A stretch of DNA of 64,000 nucleotides from CBFHOS01 sp965657645 (GCA_965657645.1 CBFHOS010000001.1:124001-188000), one strand, 5' to 3'. Shown: positions 25,806-34,994, counted from the stretch's first letter. Translations and numbers: made by a program. Notes: generated by a model from the sequence alone, not told the origin.

Positions 25806-27563
25806 CTATCCATCAAATTCGGCGGCGCGATAGCCATTGGCGATTTTGTCTTTGAGCTTTTTCGCCTCTTCGTCGGAGCGCGCGAATGAGAGGGCCAAGC
25901 GCCATTTGAAACGCGCCTCTTGTTCCCTGCCAAGGGTCCAGTAAACATCACCCAAATGACCGATGATTTCAGGATCAGACGGTTCCAGCGCGGTTGCCGC
26001 CTCTAGGTAACGTACGGCCTTTTCAGCGTCACCAAGGCGGAAATGAACCCAGCCGAGCGAATCAACAAAGAAACCGCTTTCCGGTCGCAATTCAACGGCG
26101 CGTTCAATAAAGGCAATGGCCTCATCCAGATTACGCCCCTCTTCGGCCCACCAATAACCAAGGTAATTGAGGGTGAAAGGATCATCTGGATTAATCTCTA
26201 ATGACGCCCGCAATTGCTGTTCGGCCTCTTCATCCACGCCAAGGCGTTCCAGCGTAATACCTAGATTGCGAAGCAAACCGCTGGAGCGATAGCCATTATC
26301 GATTGATTGATAATAGGCGGCGCGGCCTTTGGCATAATTACCATCGCGTCTATATGTGTCGCCCAGAACCTTGTAGAGATAGCCATCATCTGGTGATGCC
26401 TTGATGAGCGCGGAAACGATTTTTATCGCTTTGCCGAAATCCTCTTGATCTGATGCGATATCCATTAGTGCAAGGGCGGCTGGCCGTCCCATCATGCCGC
26501 TTGGATTAATCTTGCTAAAATGGCTCAACGCTTCTGTGGTTTTGTCTAGATCCCAGAATTGCTGGGCCAGCAAAAATTGCGCTAAATCATTTTCGGGATC
26601 TAAGAATAGAGCAAAGCGCAACCGCGCCGCAAACAGACGCCGTTCCTCGCCAACATTGCCAGCCAGCGCTGTGTCAACGATACCGGCGGCGATGTTTTGA
26701 ACCAGAGTTGGCGGCGGGGTGGCTGGTAGATTTGTGATGATATTGTTGATCTGGGGCATGTTATAACGCCGTGACAACCGGTCATCCAAAACAGACAAAG
26801 CCGCATCAATTTGATCATCGCGGGCCAATAGCTCGGCAAGCTGGAAAGTTGATTGGATCGATAGCGGTTCCGTGGCTAGCCCGCCGGCGCGCTGGATTGC
26901 CTCATTGTTATTACCGATTGCCTCGGCCATCAGCGCGGCATGAAGGCGAAAATGCGCTGGCATGCCATATTCAAGATCTTTTTGGGTTCGTCCAGCCTCG
27001 AGGACCGCGCTAATGCCGGCGCCGCCTTGGCCATTACCAACCAGCGCCCAGCCTTTAATAATGCCAGCCATGCCAATAGAGGATGAGGTCTCGGCAATTT
27101 TATCGGCCAGAACAAGCACGGCGCCCCAGTCATTATCACGAATTGCCAGCGCGATGGCTGGCTCGTGGCTAAGTGGCATTGTTACATTCAGGCTTTCCAG
27201 CTGGCGCCCAAGCGCCGCCGCCCTCTCGATATCACCGTAATAATATTGGGTGATAAAACTCTGGCGCAGCAGGTTAATATTGCTGGAGTCATTCTTTAGC
27301 GTTTGCAGGAAAAAATCTGCCGATTGCTCAACATCGTTGAAATAGAGCGCTTGTCGGGCGGCTAGAAAATTACCGGCAGGTGTCTCGGTTTTTAGCTTGG
27401 CTGGTTGTGAGATAGATTGGCTCTGGCAGGCCCCAAGGACCATCGCCGCCCCTAGGACCGCCATAACAGGCCGCCATTGCGTTAGCGCATTACGTATTTT
27501 TGGTATGCGGGTAGCATCACGCGGCGACTTTCCCTTTGGTGATACTGCAAATCGGCAATACAT
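25806..27563 (-). CDS. TPR-repeat lipoprotein
   Basis: The 585-residue envelope protein has a basic leader, a hydrophobic segment and a lipobox (LGAC, Cys near residue 46), then tetratricopeptide repeats through most of the length. The clearest are at residues 420-560 (for example NPDDPFTLNYLGYWWAEEG and SGFFVDSLGWVHFRLGDAEKAV). Start ATG 27563 has AAGGA about 9 bp upstream; ATG 27464 would give a more usual signal length. TPR arrays bind other proteins; the partner is unknown. It is coupled to ispE. Confidence 0.9.
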   Translation of the reverse strand: MYCRFAVSPKGKSPRDATRIPKIRNALTQWRPVMAVLGAAMVLGACQSQSISQPAKLKTETPAGNFLAARQALYFNDVEQSADFFLQTLKNDSSNINLLRQSFITQYYYGDIERAAALGRQLESLNVTMPLSHEPAIALAIRDNDWGAVLVLADKIAETSSSIGMAGIIKGWALVGNGQGGAGISAVLEAGRTQKDLEYGMPAHFRLHAALMAEAIGNNNEAIQRAGGLATEPLSIQSTFQLAELLARDDQIDAALSVLDDRLSRRYNMPQINNIITNLPATPPPTLVQNIAAGIVDTALAGNVGEERRLFAARLRFALFLDPENDLAQFLLAQQFWDLDKTTEALSHFSKINPSGMMGRPAALALMDIASDQEDFGKAIKIVSALIKASPDDGYLYKVLGDTYRRDGNYAKGRAAYYQSIDNGYRSSGLLRNLGITLERLGVDEEAEQQLRASLEINPDDPFTLNYLGYWWAEEGRNLDEAIAFIERAVELRPESGFFVDSLGWVHFRLGDAEKAVRYLEAATALEPSDPEIIGHLGDVYWTLGREQEARFKWRLALSFARSDEEAKKLKDKIANGYRAAEFDG

Positions 27564-27573
27564 AATGTCAGTT

Positions 27574-27613
27574 CCTTATATGCAGGTCCGGGTCCTTATA
27601 CGCTGGTCCGGGG
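27574..27613. repeat. 20-bp tandem duplication upstream of the TPR gene
   Basis: CCTTATATGCAGGTCCGGGT (27574-27593) is followed by a near-identical copy (27594-27613, three differences). A further CCTTATAT lies at 27644. The first copy includes the reverse complement of the TPR gene's ribosome-binding region (AAGGA), so the translation start signal is partly duplicated. Confidence 0.75.
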
Positions 27614-27636
27614 CCCGTCTGTGCCGTGCCTAGTGC

Positions 27637-27659
27637 TACCCTACCTTATATGTAGGGTA
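27637..27659. terminator. 8-bp inverted repeat after the ETF-QO gene
   Basis: TACCCTAC (27637-27644) and GTAGGGTA (27652-27659) form a perfect stem with a 7-nt loop, 18 bp beyond the ETF-QO stop on the minus strand. There is no T-run, so it may be an mRNA-stabilising hairpin or protein site rather than an intrinsic terminator. Confidence 0.4.
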
Positions 27660-27677
27660 ATCATCTATTAGAGCAAC

Positions 27678-29312
27678 CTACATATTAGGATAATTTGGCC
27701 CTCCGCCCCCTTCGGGCGTTACCCAGACAATGTTTTGCGACGGATCTTTGATATCACAGGTCTTACAATGCACGCAATTTTGCGCGTTGATCTGGAGGCG
27801 CGGATTGGACCCGTCTTCATCGCGTTGGATCTCATAAACTCCCGCCGGACAATAGCGCTGTTCAGGTGCATCATAGAGCGCCAGATTATGCTCAATCGGC
27901 ACACTGCTATCTTTTAGCGTCAAATGCGCTGGCTGGTTTTCCTCGTGATTTGTTCCCGATAGATAGACCGAAGAATTACGGTCAAAGCTAATCACACCAT
28001 CTGGTTTCGGGTATTCGATGACCGGCGCATCGGCGGCTTTTTTCAATTGGGCATGGTCGGCGTGGTTTTTCAATGTCCACGGCGCCCGACCCATCAATAG
28101 ATATGTGTCGATAGCGGCATGGGCGAGACCGAGCCATAAACCTTTGCCAAATCCCGGGCGGATGTTTCTGACCTTATATAGTTCAGGCCATAGCCATGAT
28201 TCTTGCAATTTTTCCGGATAGCTTGCTGGTTCATGACCGGCGTCAAGACCGTCAAGCGCCTCGAAAATAGCCTCGGCCGCAACCATTCCCGATTTCATCG
28301 CGGTATGGGTGCCCTTGATTTTTGGCACATTCAAAAAGCCAGCGGTACAACCGACAAGACAGCCGCCGGGGAACGTCAATTTAGGAACGGATTGGAACCC
28401 ACCTTCATTAAGCGCCCGCGCACCATAGGAAACGCGCCGTCCACCTTCGAACACATCACGCACTGCTGGGTGGGTCTTGAACCGCTGGAATTCTTCAAAC
28501 GGCGACATATGCGGGTTGGTGTAATCCAGTGCCACAACATAGCCGACAGCGACCTGATTGCCATTTAGGTGATACAGGAACGATCCGCCATAAGTGTCGC
28601 TGGCTAAGGGCCATCCGACCGAATGCCATGCCAGACCCGGCTTTGCCTTGGCTGGATCAATGTCCCACAATTCCTTGATACCGATTGCGTATGTCTGGGG
28701 ATCTTTGCCCTCACGCAGATCGAATTTATCAAACAGGTTCTTGGTCAAATGACCGCGGCACCCTTCCGCGAAAATAGTCTGTTTGCCGATTAATTCCATG
28801 CCGCGCATATAGGCATCTGTCGGCTCTCCATCTTTGCCAATGCCCATGTCGCCGGTGGCGATACCGCGCACCGCGCCATTGTCATCATAAAGGATTTCAG
28901 CCGCCGGAAAGCCGGGATAAACCTCAACACCCAACGCCTCGGCCTGTTCACCAAGCCAGCGGCAGAAATTGCCAAGCGAAATGATATAATTGCCGTGATT
29001 GTTCATGCTTGGCGGTGTCGGTAGCCGGAATGATTTATTCTCGGTGAGGAACATGAATTTGTCGGATGTGACCGGCGTATCTAGCGGCGCGCCTTTTTCC
29101 TGCCAATCTGGAATAAGCTCGTTTAGCGCGCGCGGCTCTAACACTGCACCAGATAGAATATGGGCGCCAACTTCGCTGCCCTTTTCAATGACGCAGATCT
29201 CGATCTCTTTTTGCGCCTCTGCCGCCAATTGCTTGAGCCGGATTGCCGCTGAGAGACCCGAAGGACCGCCGCCAACGATAACAACGTCAAATTCCATAGT
29301 TTCGCGTTCCAT
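27678..29312 (-). CDS. electron transfer flavoprotein-ubiquinone oxidoreductase
   Basis: It passes electrons from ETF (fatty acid and amino acid oxidation, demethylation) to ubiquinone at the membrane. The 544-residue protein has the FAD-binding VVIVGGGPSGLSAAIRL at the start, EKGSEVGAHILSGAV, and the C-terminal 4Fe-4S domain with cysteines in YCPAGVYE and NCVHCKTCDIKDP. Start ATG 29312 is preferred to GTG 29321. ETF subunit genes are not in the window. It is divergent from the uracil-DNA glycosylase gene. Confidence 0.97.
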   Translation of the reverse strand: MERETMEFDVVIVGGGPSGLSAAIRLKQLAAEAQKEIEICVIEKGSEVGAHILSGAVLEPRALNELIPDWQEKGAPLDTPVTSDKFMFLTENKSFRLPTPPSMNNHGNYIISLGNFCRWLGEQAEALGVEVYPGFPAAEILYDDNGAVRGIATGDMGIGKDGEPTDAYMRGMELIGKQTIFAEGCRGHLTKNLFDKFDLREGKDPQTYAIGIKELWDIDPAKAKPGLAWHSVGWPLASDTYGGSFLYHLNGNQVAVGYVVALDYTNPHMSPFEEFQRFKTHPAVRDVFEGGRRVSYGARALNEGGFQSVPKLTFPGGCLVGCTAGFLNVPKIKGTHTAMKSGMVAAEAIFEALDGLDAGHEPASYPEKLQESWLWPELYKVRNIRPGFGKGLWLGLAHAAIDTYLLMGRAPWTLKNHADHAQLKKAADAPVIEYPKPDGVISFDRNSSVYLSGTNHEENQPAHLTLKDSSVPIEHNLALYDAPEQRYCPAGVYEIQRDEDGSNPRLQINAQNCVHCKTCDIKDPSQNIVWVTPEGGGGPNYPNM

Positions 29313-29447
29313 GTCACGCACCCCAATCGCTTTTTTGTTCGACCCGATGATTTATCTAAACTTTCGGGCAGTTTCTGTGATAACTTACGCCAAAGATATT
29401 TGCGCGATTATGGCGTTCAAAACAACCGAAAATTGACGGAATCTTAT

Positions 29448-30290
29448 ATGTCTGCGCACCTACAGTCCCGTGAAGAGTTGATTGCCCTGCTCGCATGGCA
29501 AGTTGATGCCGGTATTGACGAGGTTTTGTTGGACCAGCCGGACCCAGATGCACCGGCCCAACGCATTGCCGATTTTGTCACGAAAACACCCGCGCCAGAG
29601 CAATCCAAGGTTCCAGAGCTATCCAAGGCACCATCTCCGGCATTAAACACTGCATCGGCGACGCTGTCTCCGGTTTCAGCTCCAAACCCAGCTCCGGTAT
29701 CAAATGTGGCCACCGACCAAACTTTGGCATCAATCCAGACATTGACGGCATTGCGCGCGGCGTTAGAGACGATGGATGATTGCGCCCTCAAACACACCGC
29801 CAGCAATCTGGTATTTGCCGATGGAAATGCCGGTGCAAGGGTGATGATCATTGGCGAGTCACCGGGGCGAGATGAAGACCGTGTCGGGCTTCCGTTTGTT
29901 GGCGCATCAGGGCAGTTTCTGGATAAAATGTTGGCCTCTATCGGGCTCGATCGCTCGTTGGTTTACATTGCCAATCTGTTGCCATGGCGACCACCGGGCA
30001 ACCGCACACCGACGGCCGAAGAGGTGAATATGCTGCTGCCATGGTTGCGGCGTCATATCCAGCTAGCCAACCCCGAAATTGTGTTTATCCTTGGCGGTTC
30101 GTCGGCAAAGGCGTTGCTTGATAGCAAAGACGGCATTATGAAATTGCGCGGCAAGTGGCGTGATGTGGATTATGGTGACGGCATTAATCGGCCAACATTG
30201 GCTAGCCTTCATCCGGCCTATCTATTACGATCGCCAGCGCAAAAGCGGCTAGCATTCCATGATTTATTGTCACTAGCGGGCAAGCTATAA
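29448..30290 (+). CDS. Uracil-DNA glycosylase, family 4-like
   Basis: It removes uracil from DNA to start base-excision repair. The C-terminal two thirds carry motif A, GESPGRDEDRVGLPFVGASG (about residues 137-156), IANLLPWRPPGNR, and motif B HPAYLL. Family-4 enzymes usually bind a 4Fe-4S cluster through four cysteines, but only one cysteine (DDCALKHTASN) is seen here, so the cluster is probably lost, as in other alphaproteobacterial members. A Pro/Ser/Ala-rich linker (about 45-90) includes an 18-bp DNA duplication. ATG 29448 is chosen over TTG 29400 (280 aa). Confidence 0.9.
   Translation: MSAHLQSREELIALLAWQVDAGIDEVLLDQPDPDAPAQRIADFVTKTPAPEQSKVPELSKAPSPALNTASATLSPVSAPNPAPVSNVATDQTLASIQTLTALRAALETMDDCALKHTASNLVFADGNAGARVMIIGESPGRDEDRVGLPFVGASGQFLDKMLASIGLDRSLVYIANLLPWRPPGNRTPTAEEVNMLLPWLRRHIQLANPEIVFILGGSSAKALLDSKDGIMKLRGKWRDVDYGDGINRPTLASLHPAYLLRSPAQKRLAFHDLLSLAGKL
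29595..29630. repeat. 18-bp tandem duplication in the UDG linker
   Basis: CCAGAGCAATCCAAGGTT (29595-29612) is followed by CCAGAGCTATCCAAGGCA (29613-29630). In frame it encodes two PE-type/SK linker units (PEQSKV, PELSKA). It lies in the disordered part of the protein, between an N-terminal helix and the catalytic domain. Confidence 0.7.
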
Positions 30291-30357
30291 CAAGGCTGTC
30301 TGTTTCTGGGCTGGCCTAAAAACACTAAGAAACACGGCATAAGGCGGATATTTGAAC

Positions 30358-32370
30358 GTGAATAGTTTATTTTTATGTGGATCACGCCAGCCCCTGCAAA
30401 TGGCTATGCAAATGGCTATGCAAATGGCTATGCGACTGGGTCTTGCCGCAACGATGTTTGCCAGTGTGCAATTTAGTGGTGTGATGAGTGCCACCGCCCA
30501 AAGCACCCTGAATACCCAGAACACCCTGGATACCAAGAGCACCCTGGATACAGGAGAAGCTTCCGAAACGATCCAGCCTGCTCCAGAAACTGCACCAGAA
30601 CCCGCCCCTGAACCCGCCCCAGAACCCGCTCTGGAAAAAGTCGAGCTTACGATATTCGGACCGGAAATAATTCCTCTCACTCCAGCAGGTACCCCAGCAG
30701 AAACAAGCGGTGCAGATGGTGAATTGCCGTTGCCGCTGAGTAATTTTGACGTCATTCAGTATCAGCGTCTATTTGCCATGCAAGAAGTTGGCCGGATGAA
30801 ACAGGCGAACCGCGAGATGGGCCGCTTGCAAAATGACATTCTTGTTGGTCGGCTGTTGTCCCAGCGCTATTTGCATCCGAATGCATGGCGCTCTACCTAT
30901 GGTGAATTGTCGCGTTGGCTAGCGGCCTATAATGATCATCCCGATGCGAGCCGGATCTATTGGTTGGCAAAAAAGCGCCGGCCGAAGAACAAGGCCATGC
31001 CGAAAGCGCCAAAGTCGGGCTATTTGAATGGATATGGTTTGGCCACATCGAGCGGCTATCGCCCGCGTATCCCTGCCTCGAACGCTGGCCGTGCATCGCC
31101 GCGGAAAACACGGGGTATTGCGCTTGAAATTCGCCGTGCTATCCGGCGTGGGTGGCCGTCAGGCGCATTGCAAACGATCAATGCAAAAAGCAATCTGCGC
31201 TATTTGACCAAGGGTGAAGAAGCACAGTTACGCGGCGAGATCGCGCACGCCTATTTCATTTTTGGCCTCGATGACAAAGCCATTACCCAAGGGCGTTATG
31301 CGATTGGTGCAAAATATGAAAACGCACAAATGGGATATTGGGCTAGCGGCCTTGCGGCGTGGCGTAGTGGTGATATTGGCCAGTCGGGAATGTTTTTCCG
31401 TACCCTTGCCGAATTGCCTGAGGCAACGCCTAGCTTGCGGTCCGCCGCCGCATTTTGGGCGCACCGTGTGGAAATGCGCGAAGGCCGTCCGGCTAGCGCC
31501 ACACGCTTTTTGGAAATCGCCGCTTCAGAGCTAAATAGTTTTTACGGGGTCGTCGCCCGCCAAGCCCTTGGCCAAACGATACCGCTGTCATTTGAATTAC
31601 CACCAAAAGACCAGCAATTCATCGAATGGGTTGCCGCACGCGATGCTGGCCAGCGTTTATTCGCCTTTCTCCAGATCGGGCGGATTAACGATGCCGAGCG
31701 CGAGTTACGTTATCTGTGGGTCGATATGTCGGATGATTTGAAAGTCGCCGCATTGCGCTTTGCGATGGATCATGGGCTTGCGGGCCTTGCCTATCGGGCG
31801 GGTGAATTGCTGCGCAAACAATCGGGCCGCGTTTATTATAGTGCGCTTTATCCGATCCCGAAATTCGATGTTGAATTCACCGTTGATCAAGCGCTTGTCT
31901 GGTCAATTGCCCGTCAGGAATCAGGCTTTAACCCGAACGCCAAAAGCAGTGCCAAGGCGGCGGGTCTGATGCAATTGATGCCGGCCACGGCGTCGTTCAT
32001 TACCCGCAATAAATCCTATCGCACCCGCGACCGGCATCTATTGTTTGATCCGGCAACAAACATCACCATCGGCCAAACCTATATCAATCATTTGCTGGAT
32101 GAGAGCCTGATCGAAAATTCGGTTGTGCGATTGCTGGCGGCCTATAATGGTGGCCCTGGTAATCTGCGTAAGTGGTTACGAAAAGTGAACCATCAGGATG
32201 ATGTGTTCTTGCTGATTGAATCAATTCCGGCGCGTGAAACCCGTTATTATGTTAAGAATGTTTTGATTAATCTTGCGATGTACCGAATGCAGCTCGGTGA
32301 GCAGGCAACGTCATTGCGAGGTTTGGCCGCTGGTGGTACCGGCATATTGCAGATGAATATAGCCAAATAA
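30358..32370 (+). CDS. Soluble lytic murein transglycosylase (SLT domain)
   Basis: It cleaves peptidoglycan glycan strands, forming 1,6-anhydro-muropeptides in the periplasm. The 670-residue protein has a signal segment (ending about MSATAQ), a repeat-rich Pro/Glu linker, a long alpha-helical superhelix region, and the C-terminal SLT domain with the catalytic Glu in ARQESGFNP, then GLMQLMPATA and AAYNGGPGN. GTG 30358 has GGCGGA 9 bp upstream; ATG 30400 would start inside a repeat. The gene ends 11 bp before moaB. Confidence 0.93.
   Translation: MNSLFLCGSRQPLQMAMQMAMQMAMRLGLAATMFASVQFSGVMSATAQSTLNTQNTLDTKSTLDTGEASETIQPAPETAPEPAPEPAPEPALEKVELTIFGPEIIPLTPAGTPAETSGADGELPLPLSNFDVIQYQRLFAMQEVGRMKQANREMGRLQNDILVGRLLSQRYLHPNAWRSTYGELSRWLAAYNDHPDASRIYWLAKKRRPKNKAMPKAPKSGYLNGYGLATSSGYRPRIPASNAGRASPRKTRGIALEIRRAIRRGWPSGALQTINAKSNLRYLTKGEEAQLRGEIAHAYFIFGLDDKAITQGRYAIGAKYENAQMGYWASGLAAWRSGDIGQSGMFFRTLAELPEATPSLRSAAAFWAHRVEMREGRPASATRFLEIAASELNSFYGVVARQALGQTIPLSFELPPKDQQFIEWVAARDAGQRLFAFLQIGRINDAERELRYLWVDMSDDLKVAALRFAMDHGLAGLAYRAGELLRKQSGRVYYSALYPIPKFDVEFTVDQALVWSIARQESGFNPNAKSSAKAAGLMQLMPATASFITRNKSYRTRDRHLLFDPATNITIGQTYINHLLDESLIENSVVRLLAAYNGGPGNLRKWLRKVNHQDDVFLLIESIPARETRYYVKNVLINLAMYRMQLGEQATSLRGLAAGGTGILQMNIAK
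30395..30630. repeat. Three in-frame tandem arrays in the 5' end of the transglycosylase gene
   Basis: TGCAAATGGCTA occurs three times at 30395-30430 (MAMQ units in the signal region). An 18-bp unit beginning ACCCTG occurs three times from 30505 (STLDTK-type units). A 12-bp unit CCAGAACCCGCC occurs three times at 30595-30630 (PEPA units). All periods are multiples of three, so the reading frame survives copy changes. Confidence 0.85.
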
Positions 32371-32381
32371 AGAAGAACGCG

Positions 32382-32945
32382 ATGGCAAAGAGCGATGACA
32401 GACTTAATCATTCGATAGAATTCCAACCGGTAAATATCGCGGTGATGACGGTATCTGATAGCCGTGAGGCGTCGAATGATAAATCTGGGGATTTGCTTGT
32501 CGAGCGCCTTACAGGTGACGGCCACACGTTGGCTGGACGCGCTATTATTACCGATGATGTGGCGGCGATTACGGCCCAATTGAAAATCTGGATTGCCGAT
32601 GAAACGATCGATGCGGTGATTACCACTGGCGGTACAGGATTGACTGGCCGAGACGTTACGCCAGAGGCCCTGCGCGGTTTATTTGACAAGGAAATCGAGG
32701 GTTTTGGCGAGTTGTTCCGGTTCTTATCCTATCAGAAAATCGGCACATCGACGGTACAATCACGGGCTTTGGCTGGGGTTGCTGGCGGCACTTATATTTT
32801 TGCACTGCCGGGCTCACCATCGGGTTGCAAGGATGGATGGGATGATATTTTGCGTTATCAGCTCGATATCCGCCACATGCCGTGTAATTTTGTCGAAATC
32901 ATGCCGCGCCTGCGTGAGGCTGTTGACCAGAGACGCCGCGGGTAA
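32382..32945 (+). CDS. moaB: molybdenum cofactor biosynthesis protein MoaB/Mog family
   Basis: Members adenylate molybdopterin before metal insertion. The 187-residue protein has AVMTVSDSRE at the start, the TTGGTGLTGRDVTPEA signature, and ALPGSPSGCKDGWDDIL with the conserved substrate loop. Start is ATG 32382. It overlaps rnhB by one base (TAATG). No other molybdopterin genes lie nearby. The exact role (MoaB or MogA) cannot be told from sequence here. Confidence 0.93.
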   Translation: MAKSDDRLNHSIEFQPVNIAVMTVSDSREASNDKSGDLLVERLTGDGHTLAGRAIITDDVAAITAQLKIWIADETIDAVITTGGTGLTGRDVTPEALRGLFDKEIEGFGELFRFLSYQKIGTSTVQSRALAGVAGGTYIFALPGSPSGCKDGWDDILRYQLDIRHMPCNFVEIMPRLREAVDQRRRG

Positions 32946-33571
32946 TGCCGGATTTATGTTTTGAGCAAGCCAATCCCGCCGCCGTTATCGGCATTGATGA
33001 GGCGGGCCGTGGGCCGTGGGCGGGACCGGTTACGGTTGCGGCGGTGTGGTTGTCGCCCGCGCATTATGACCAGATCCCAGACGGGCTGGATGATTCCAAG
33101 AAAGTAAGCGCCGCCAAGCGAGAGCGGATTTTTGCCGCTCTGATCGATGGCCCGCACCATTATGCAGTCGCCTCAATCGGGGTGGATATGATTGATAGGC
33201 TTGGCATCCTGCAAGCCACATTGCATGGCATGCGCGAGGTGGCGGCGGATCTGGCGCGTCACATAGAACAACAAGCGGGGTTGTCGGTGAGCCTTGGCCT
33301 TGTTGATGGCAATATTTCGCCGTCGCTCGGCTGTCCTGAACAATTGGTTATCAAAGGTGACTCGAAATCCTACTCGATCGCCGCCGCGTCAATCATCGCC
33401 AAGCAAACGCGTGATAATATTATGGACGAACTGGCGCTGGATTATCCGGATTATGGGTGGGAGCGTAACCGGGGTTACGGAACGCGCCAGCATCAACAAG
33501 CGCTGGCTGAAAATGGCGTCACCCCCCATCATCGCCGCAGCTTTGCGCCGGTTAAAAGATTGCTCAGCTAG
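32945..33571 (+). CDS. rnhB: ribonuclease HII
   Basis: It cuts the RNA strand of RNA-DNA hybrids and at single ribonucleotides in DNA. The 208-residue protein has the catalytic start IDEAGRGPWAGPV (Asp and Glu of the DEDD set), DDSKKVSAAKRE, LVDGN, and KGDSKSYSIAAASIIAKQTRD. The residue after GP is Trp where Leu is usual, a minor variation. Start ATG 32945 overlaps the moaB stop. In Alphaproteobacteria rnhB commonly precedes ccrM, as here. Confidence 0.96.
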   Translation: MPDLCFEQANPAAVIGIDEAGRGPWAGPVTVAAVWLSPAHYDQIPDGLDDSKKVSAAKRERIFAALIDGPHHYAVASIGVDMIDRLGILQATLHGMREVAADLARHIEQQAGLSVSLGLVDGNISPSLGCPEQLVIKGDSKSYSIAAASIIAKQTRDNIMDELALDYPDYGWERNRGYGTRQHQQALAENGVTPHHRRSFAPVKRLLS

Positions 33572-33907
33572 AGCAAACCTATTGTCATTGGCAAAAGAGT
33601 AACCCGTCACGGCGCGACACATCCGCCTTTTTGGCTATTTTGCCGTCAAAACATCGAAAATGGGTAATTGGCCGCATGTGTCCCTCACTACATAAATGTA
33701 AAAGAGAAAGATCCGGCACAACATGTTGTTGTTACTTTAACAATATCCCTTAACATGTTGACTTTGTATGATTCTATGATTCATTACTAATGACAGACAG
33801 AGTTAAATATTCCGATATTCAACCGATATCTAGCGGGAAAACACCGCTTTCGGTGCAGTTTTTTTGAGTGATATCGGAATAATATGGTTGATGGTAAGGA
33901 TTGCAGA
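33572..33907 (+). promoter_or_regulatory. ccrM upstream region: paired GANTC sites and a structured leader
   Basis: This gene-free stretch of about 335 bp holds two GATTC (GANTC) sites at 33770-33774 and 33778-33782, targets of the CcrM enzyme made just downstream. TATTCCGATAT (33808-33818) is the exact complement of ATATCGGAATA (33871-33881), so the leader can form a long stem whose 3' arm ends beside the ATG at 33884. Inside it CACCG/CGGTG (33842-33855) and a T-run (33859-33865) look like a weak terminator or attenuator. Two TTAA boxes at about 33737 and 33750 are spaced 9 bp, not the 7 bp of a CtrA site. Confidence 0.5.
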
Positions 33908-34990
33908 GTGAAAACGAATACTATTATTCAAGGGGATTGCGTAGCGCGGTTGAAAGAACTGCCAGATGCGTCTGTTGACCTTGTTTTTGCCGATCCGCCC
34001 TATAATCTCCAGCTCGGCGGCATTTTATCGCGTCCGGATCATACCGAAGTTGACGCGGTTGATGATGATTGGGATCAATTTGATTCGTTTGCGGCCTATG
34101 ACAAATTTACCAAAGCATGGTTGAGCGAGGCCCGCAGGGTGCTAAAGCCGGACGGTGCGATCTGGGTCATTGGCAGTTATCACAATATCTACCGTGTTGG
34201 TGGATTGTTGCAGGATATGGATTTCTGGGTGCTGAACGATGTTGTCTGGCGCAAGACCAATCCAATGCCGAATTTCCGGGGACGCCGCTTTACCAACGCG
34301 CATGAGACGTTGATCTGGGCGGCCAAATCGCAATCATCACGCCACACGTTTAACTATGAGGCGATGAAGGCGTTAAATGACGATGTGCAGATGCGCTCTG
34401 ATTGGGAATTGCCGATTTGTACGGGCAAGGAACGCCTTAAAGAAGACGGCGGCAAAAAGGCCCATCCAACGCAAAAGCCAGAATCACTATTGGCCCGGGT
34501 AATTCTCGCCTCGACAAACCGCGATGATATTATTCTTGATCCGTTTTTTGGAACAGGGACAACCGGCGCGGTGGCAAAACGCCTGAACCGCCAGTTTATC
34601 GGCATTGAACAAGACAAAAACTTCGTCAAGATCGCCACAGCGCGGATTGCCGAGGTGACACCGATTGCCTCGCCAGATCTATTGGCAACAACGCCGCGGC
34701 GGGCCCAGCCAAAGGTGCCGTTCGGTACCTTGATCGAGCGCGGTATTCTGGCACCGGGTGATCGTCTGTTTGATGCCAAAAAGCGTTTCACCGCACGAGT
34801 GCGGGCTGATGGGTCATTGATTACTGATCAAAAAGATAGTGGCTCTATTCATGTTCTTGGCGCCAAGCTTCAATCCCTGCCATCGTGTAATGGCTGGACC
34901 TTTTGGCATGTTGAACGTGATGGCAAGCCGGTCTCTATCGATAGTTTCCGCAGTGAAATCAGAGCAGAAATGGAAGTGCCTGAAAGCTAG
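33908..34990 (+). CDS. ccrM: Cell-cycle DNA adenine methyltransferase (GANTC), CcrM
   Basis: CcrM methylates adenine in GANTC and times cell-cycle transcription in Alphaproteobacteria. The protein has the beta-class order: DPPY (29-32) in VFADPPYNLQLGG, a central target-recognition part, and the SAM motif DPFFGTGTTG, then a C-terminal RAMA-type domain (FGTLIERGILAPGDRLFD). GTG 33908 gives 360 aa, with AAGGA 7 bp upstream and the family's usual first residues; ATG 33884 would add eight residues. It follows rnhB and is convergent with the MFS gene, 4 bp away. Confidence 0.96.
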   Translation: MKTNTIIQGDCVARLKELPDASVDLVFADPPYNLQLGGILSRPDHTEVDAVDDDWDQFDSFAAYDKFTKAWLSEARRVLKPDGAIWVIGSYHNIYRVGGLLQDMDFWVLNDVVWRKTNPMPNFRGRRFTNAHETLIWAAKSQSSRHTFNYEAMKALNDDVQMRSDWELPICTGKERLKEDGGKKAHPTQKPESLLARVILASTNRDDIILDPFFGTGTTGAVAKRLNRQFIGIEQDKNFVKIATARIAEVTPIASPDLLATTPRRAQPKVPFGTLIERGILAPGDRLFDAKKRFTARVRADGSLITDQKDSGSIHVLGAKLQSLPSCNGWTFWHVERDGKPVSIDSFRSEIRAEMEVPES

Positions 34991-34994
34991 GGAC

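Noticed and set aside
30395..30630. Direct repeats as a CRISPR array
   Set aside because: Units are adjacent without spacers, lie in frame inside a gene and are only 12-18 bp.
33737..33755. TTAA-N-TTAAC pair upstream of ccrM as a CtrA binding site
   Set aside because: The spacing is 9 bp; the CtrA consensus needs 7.
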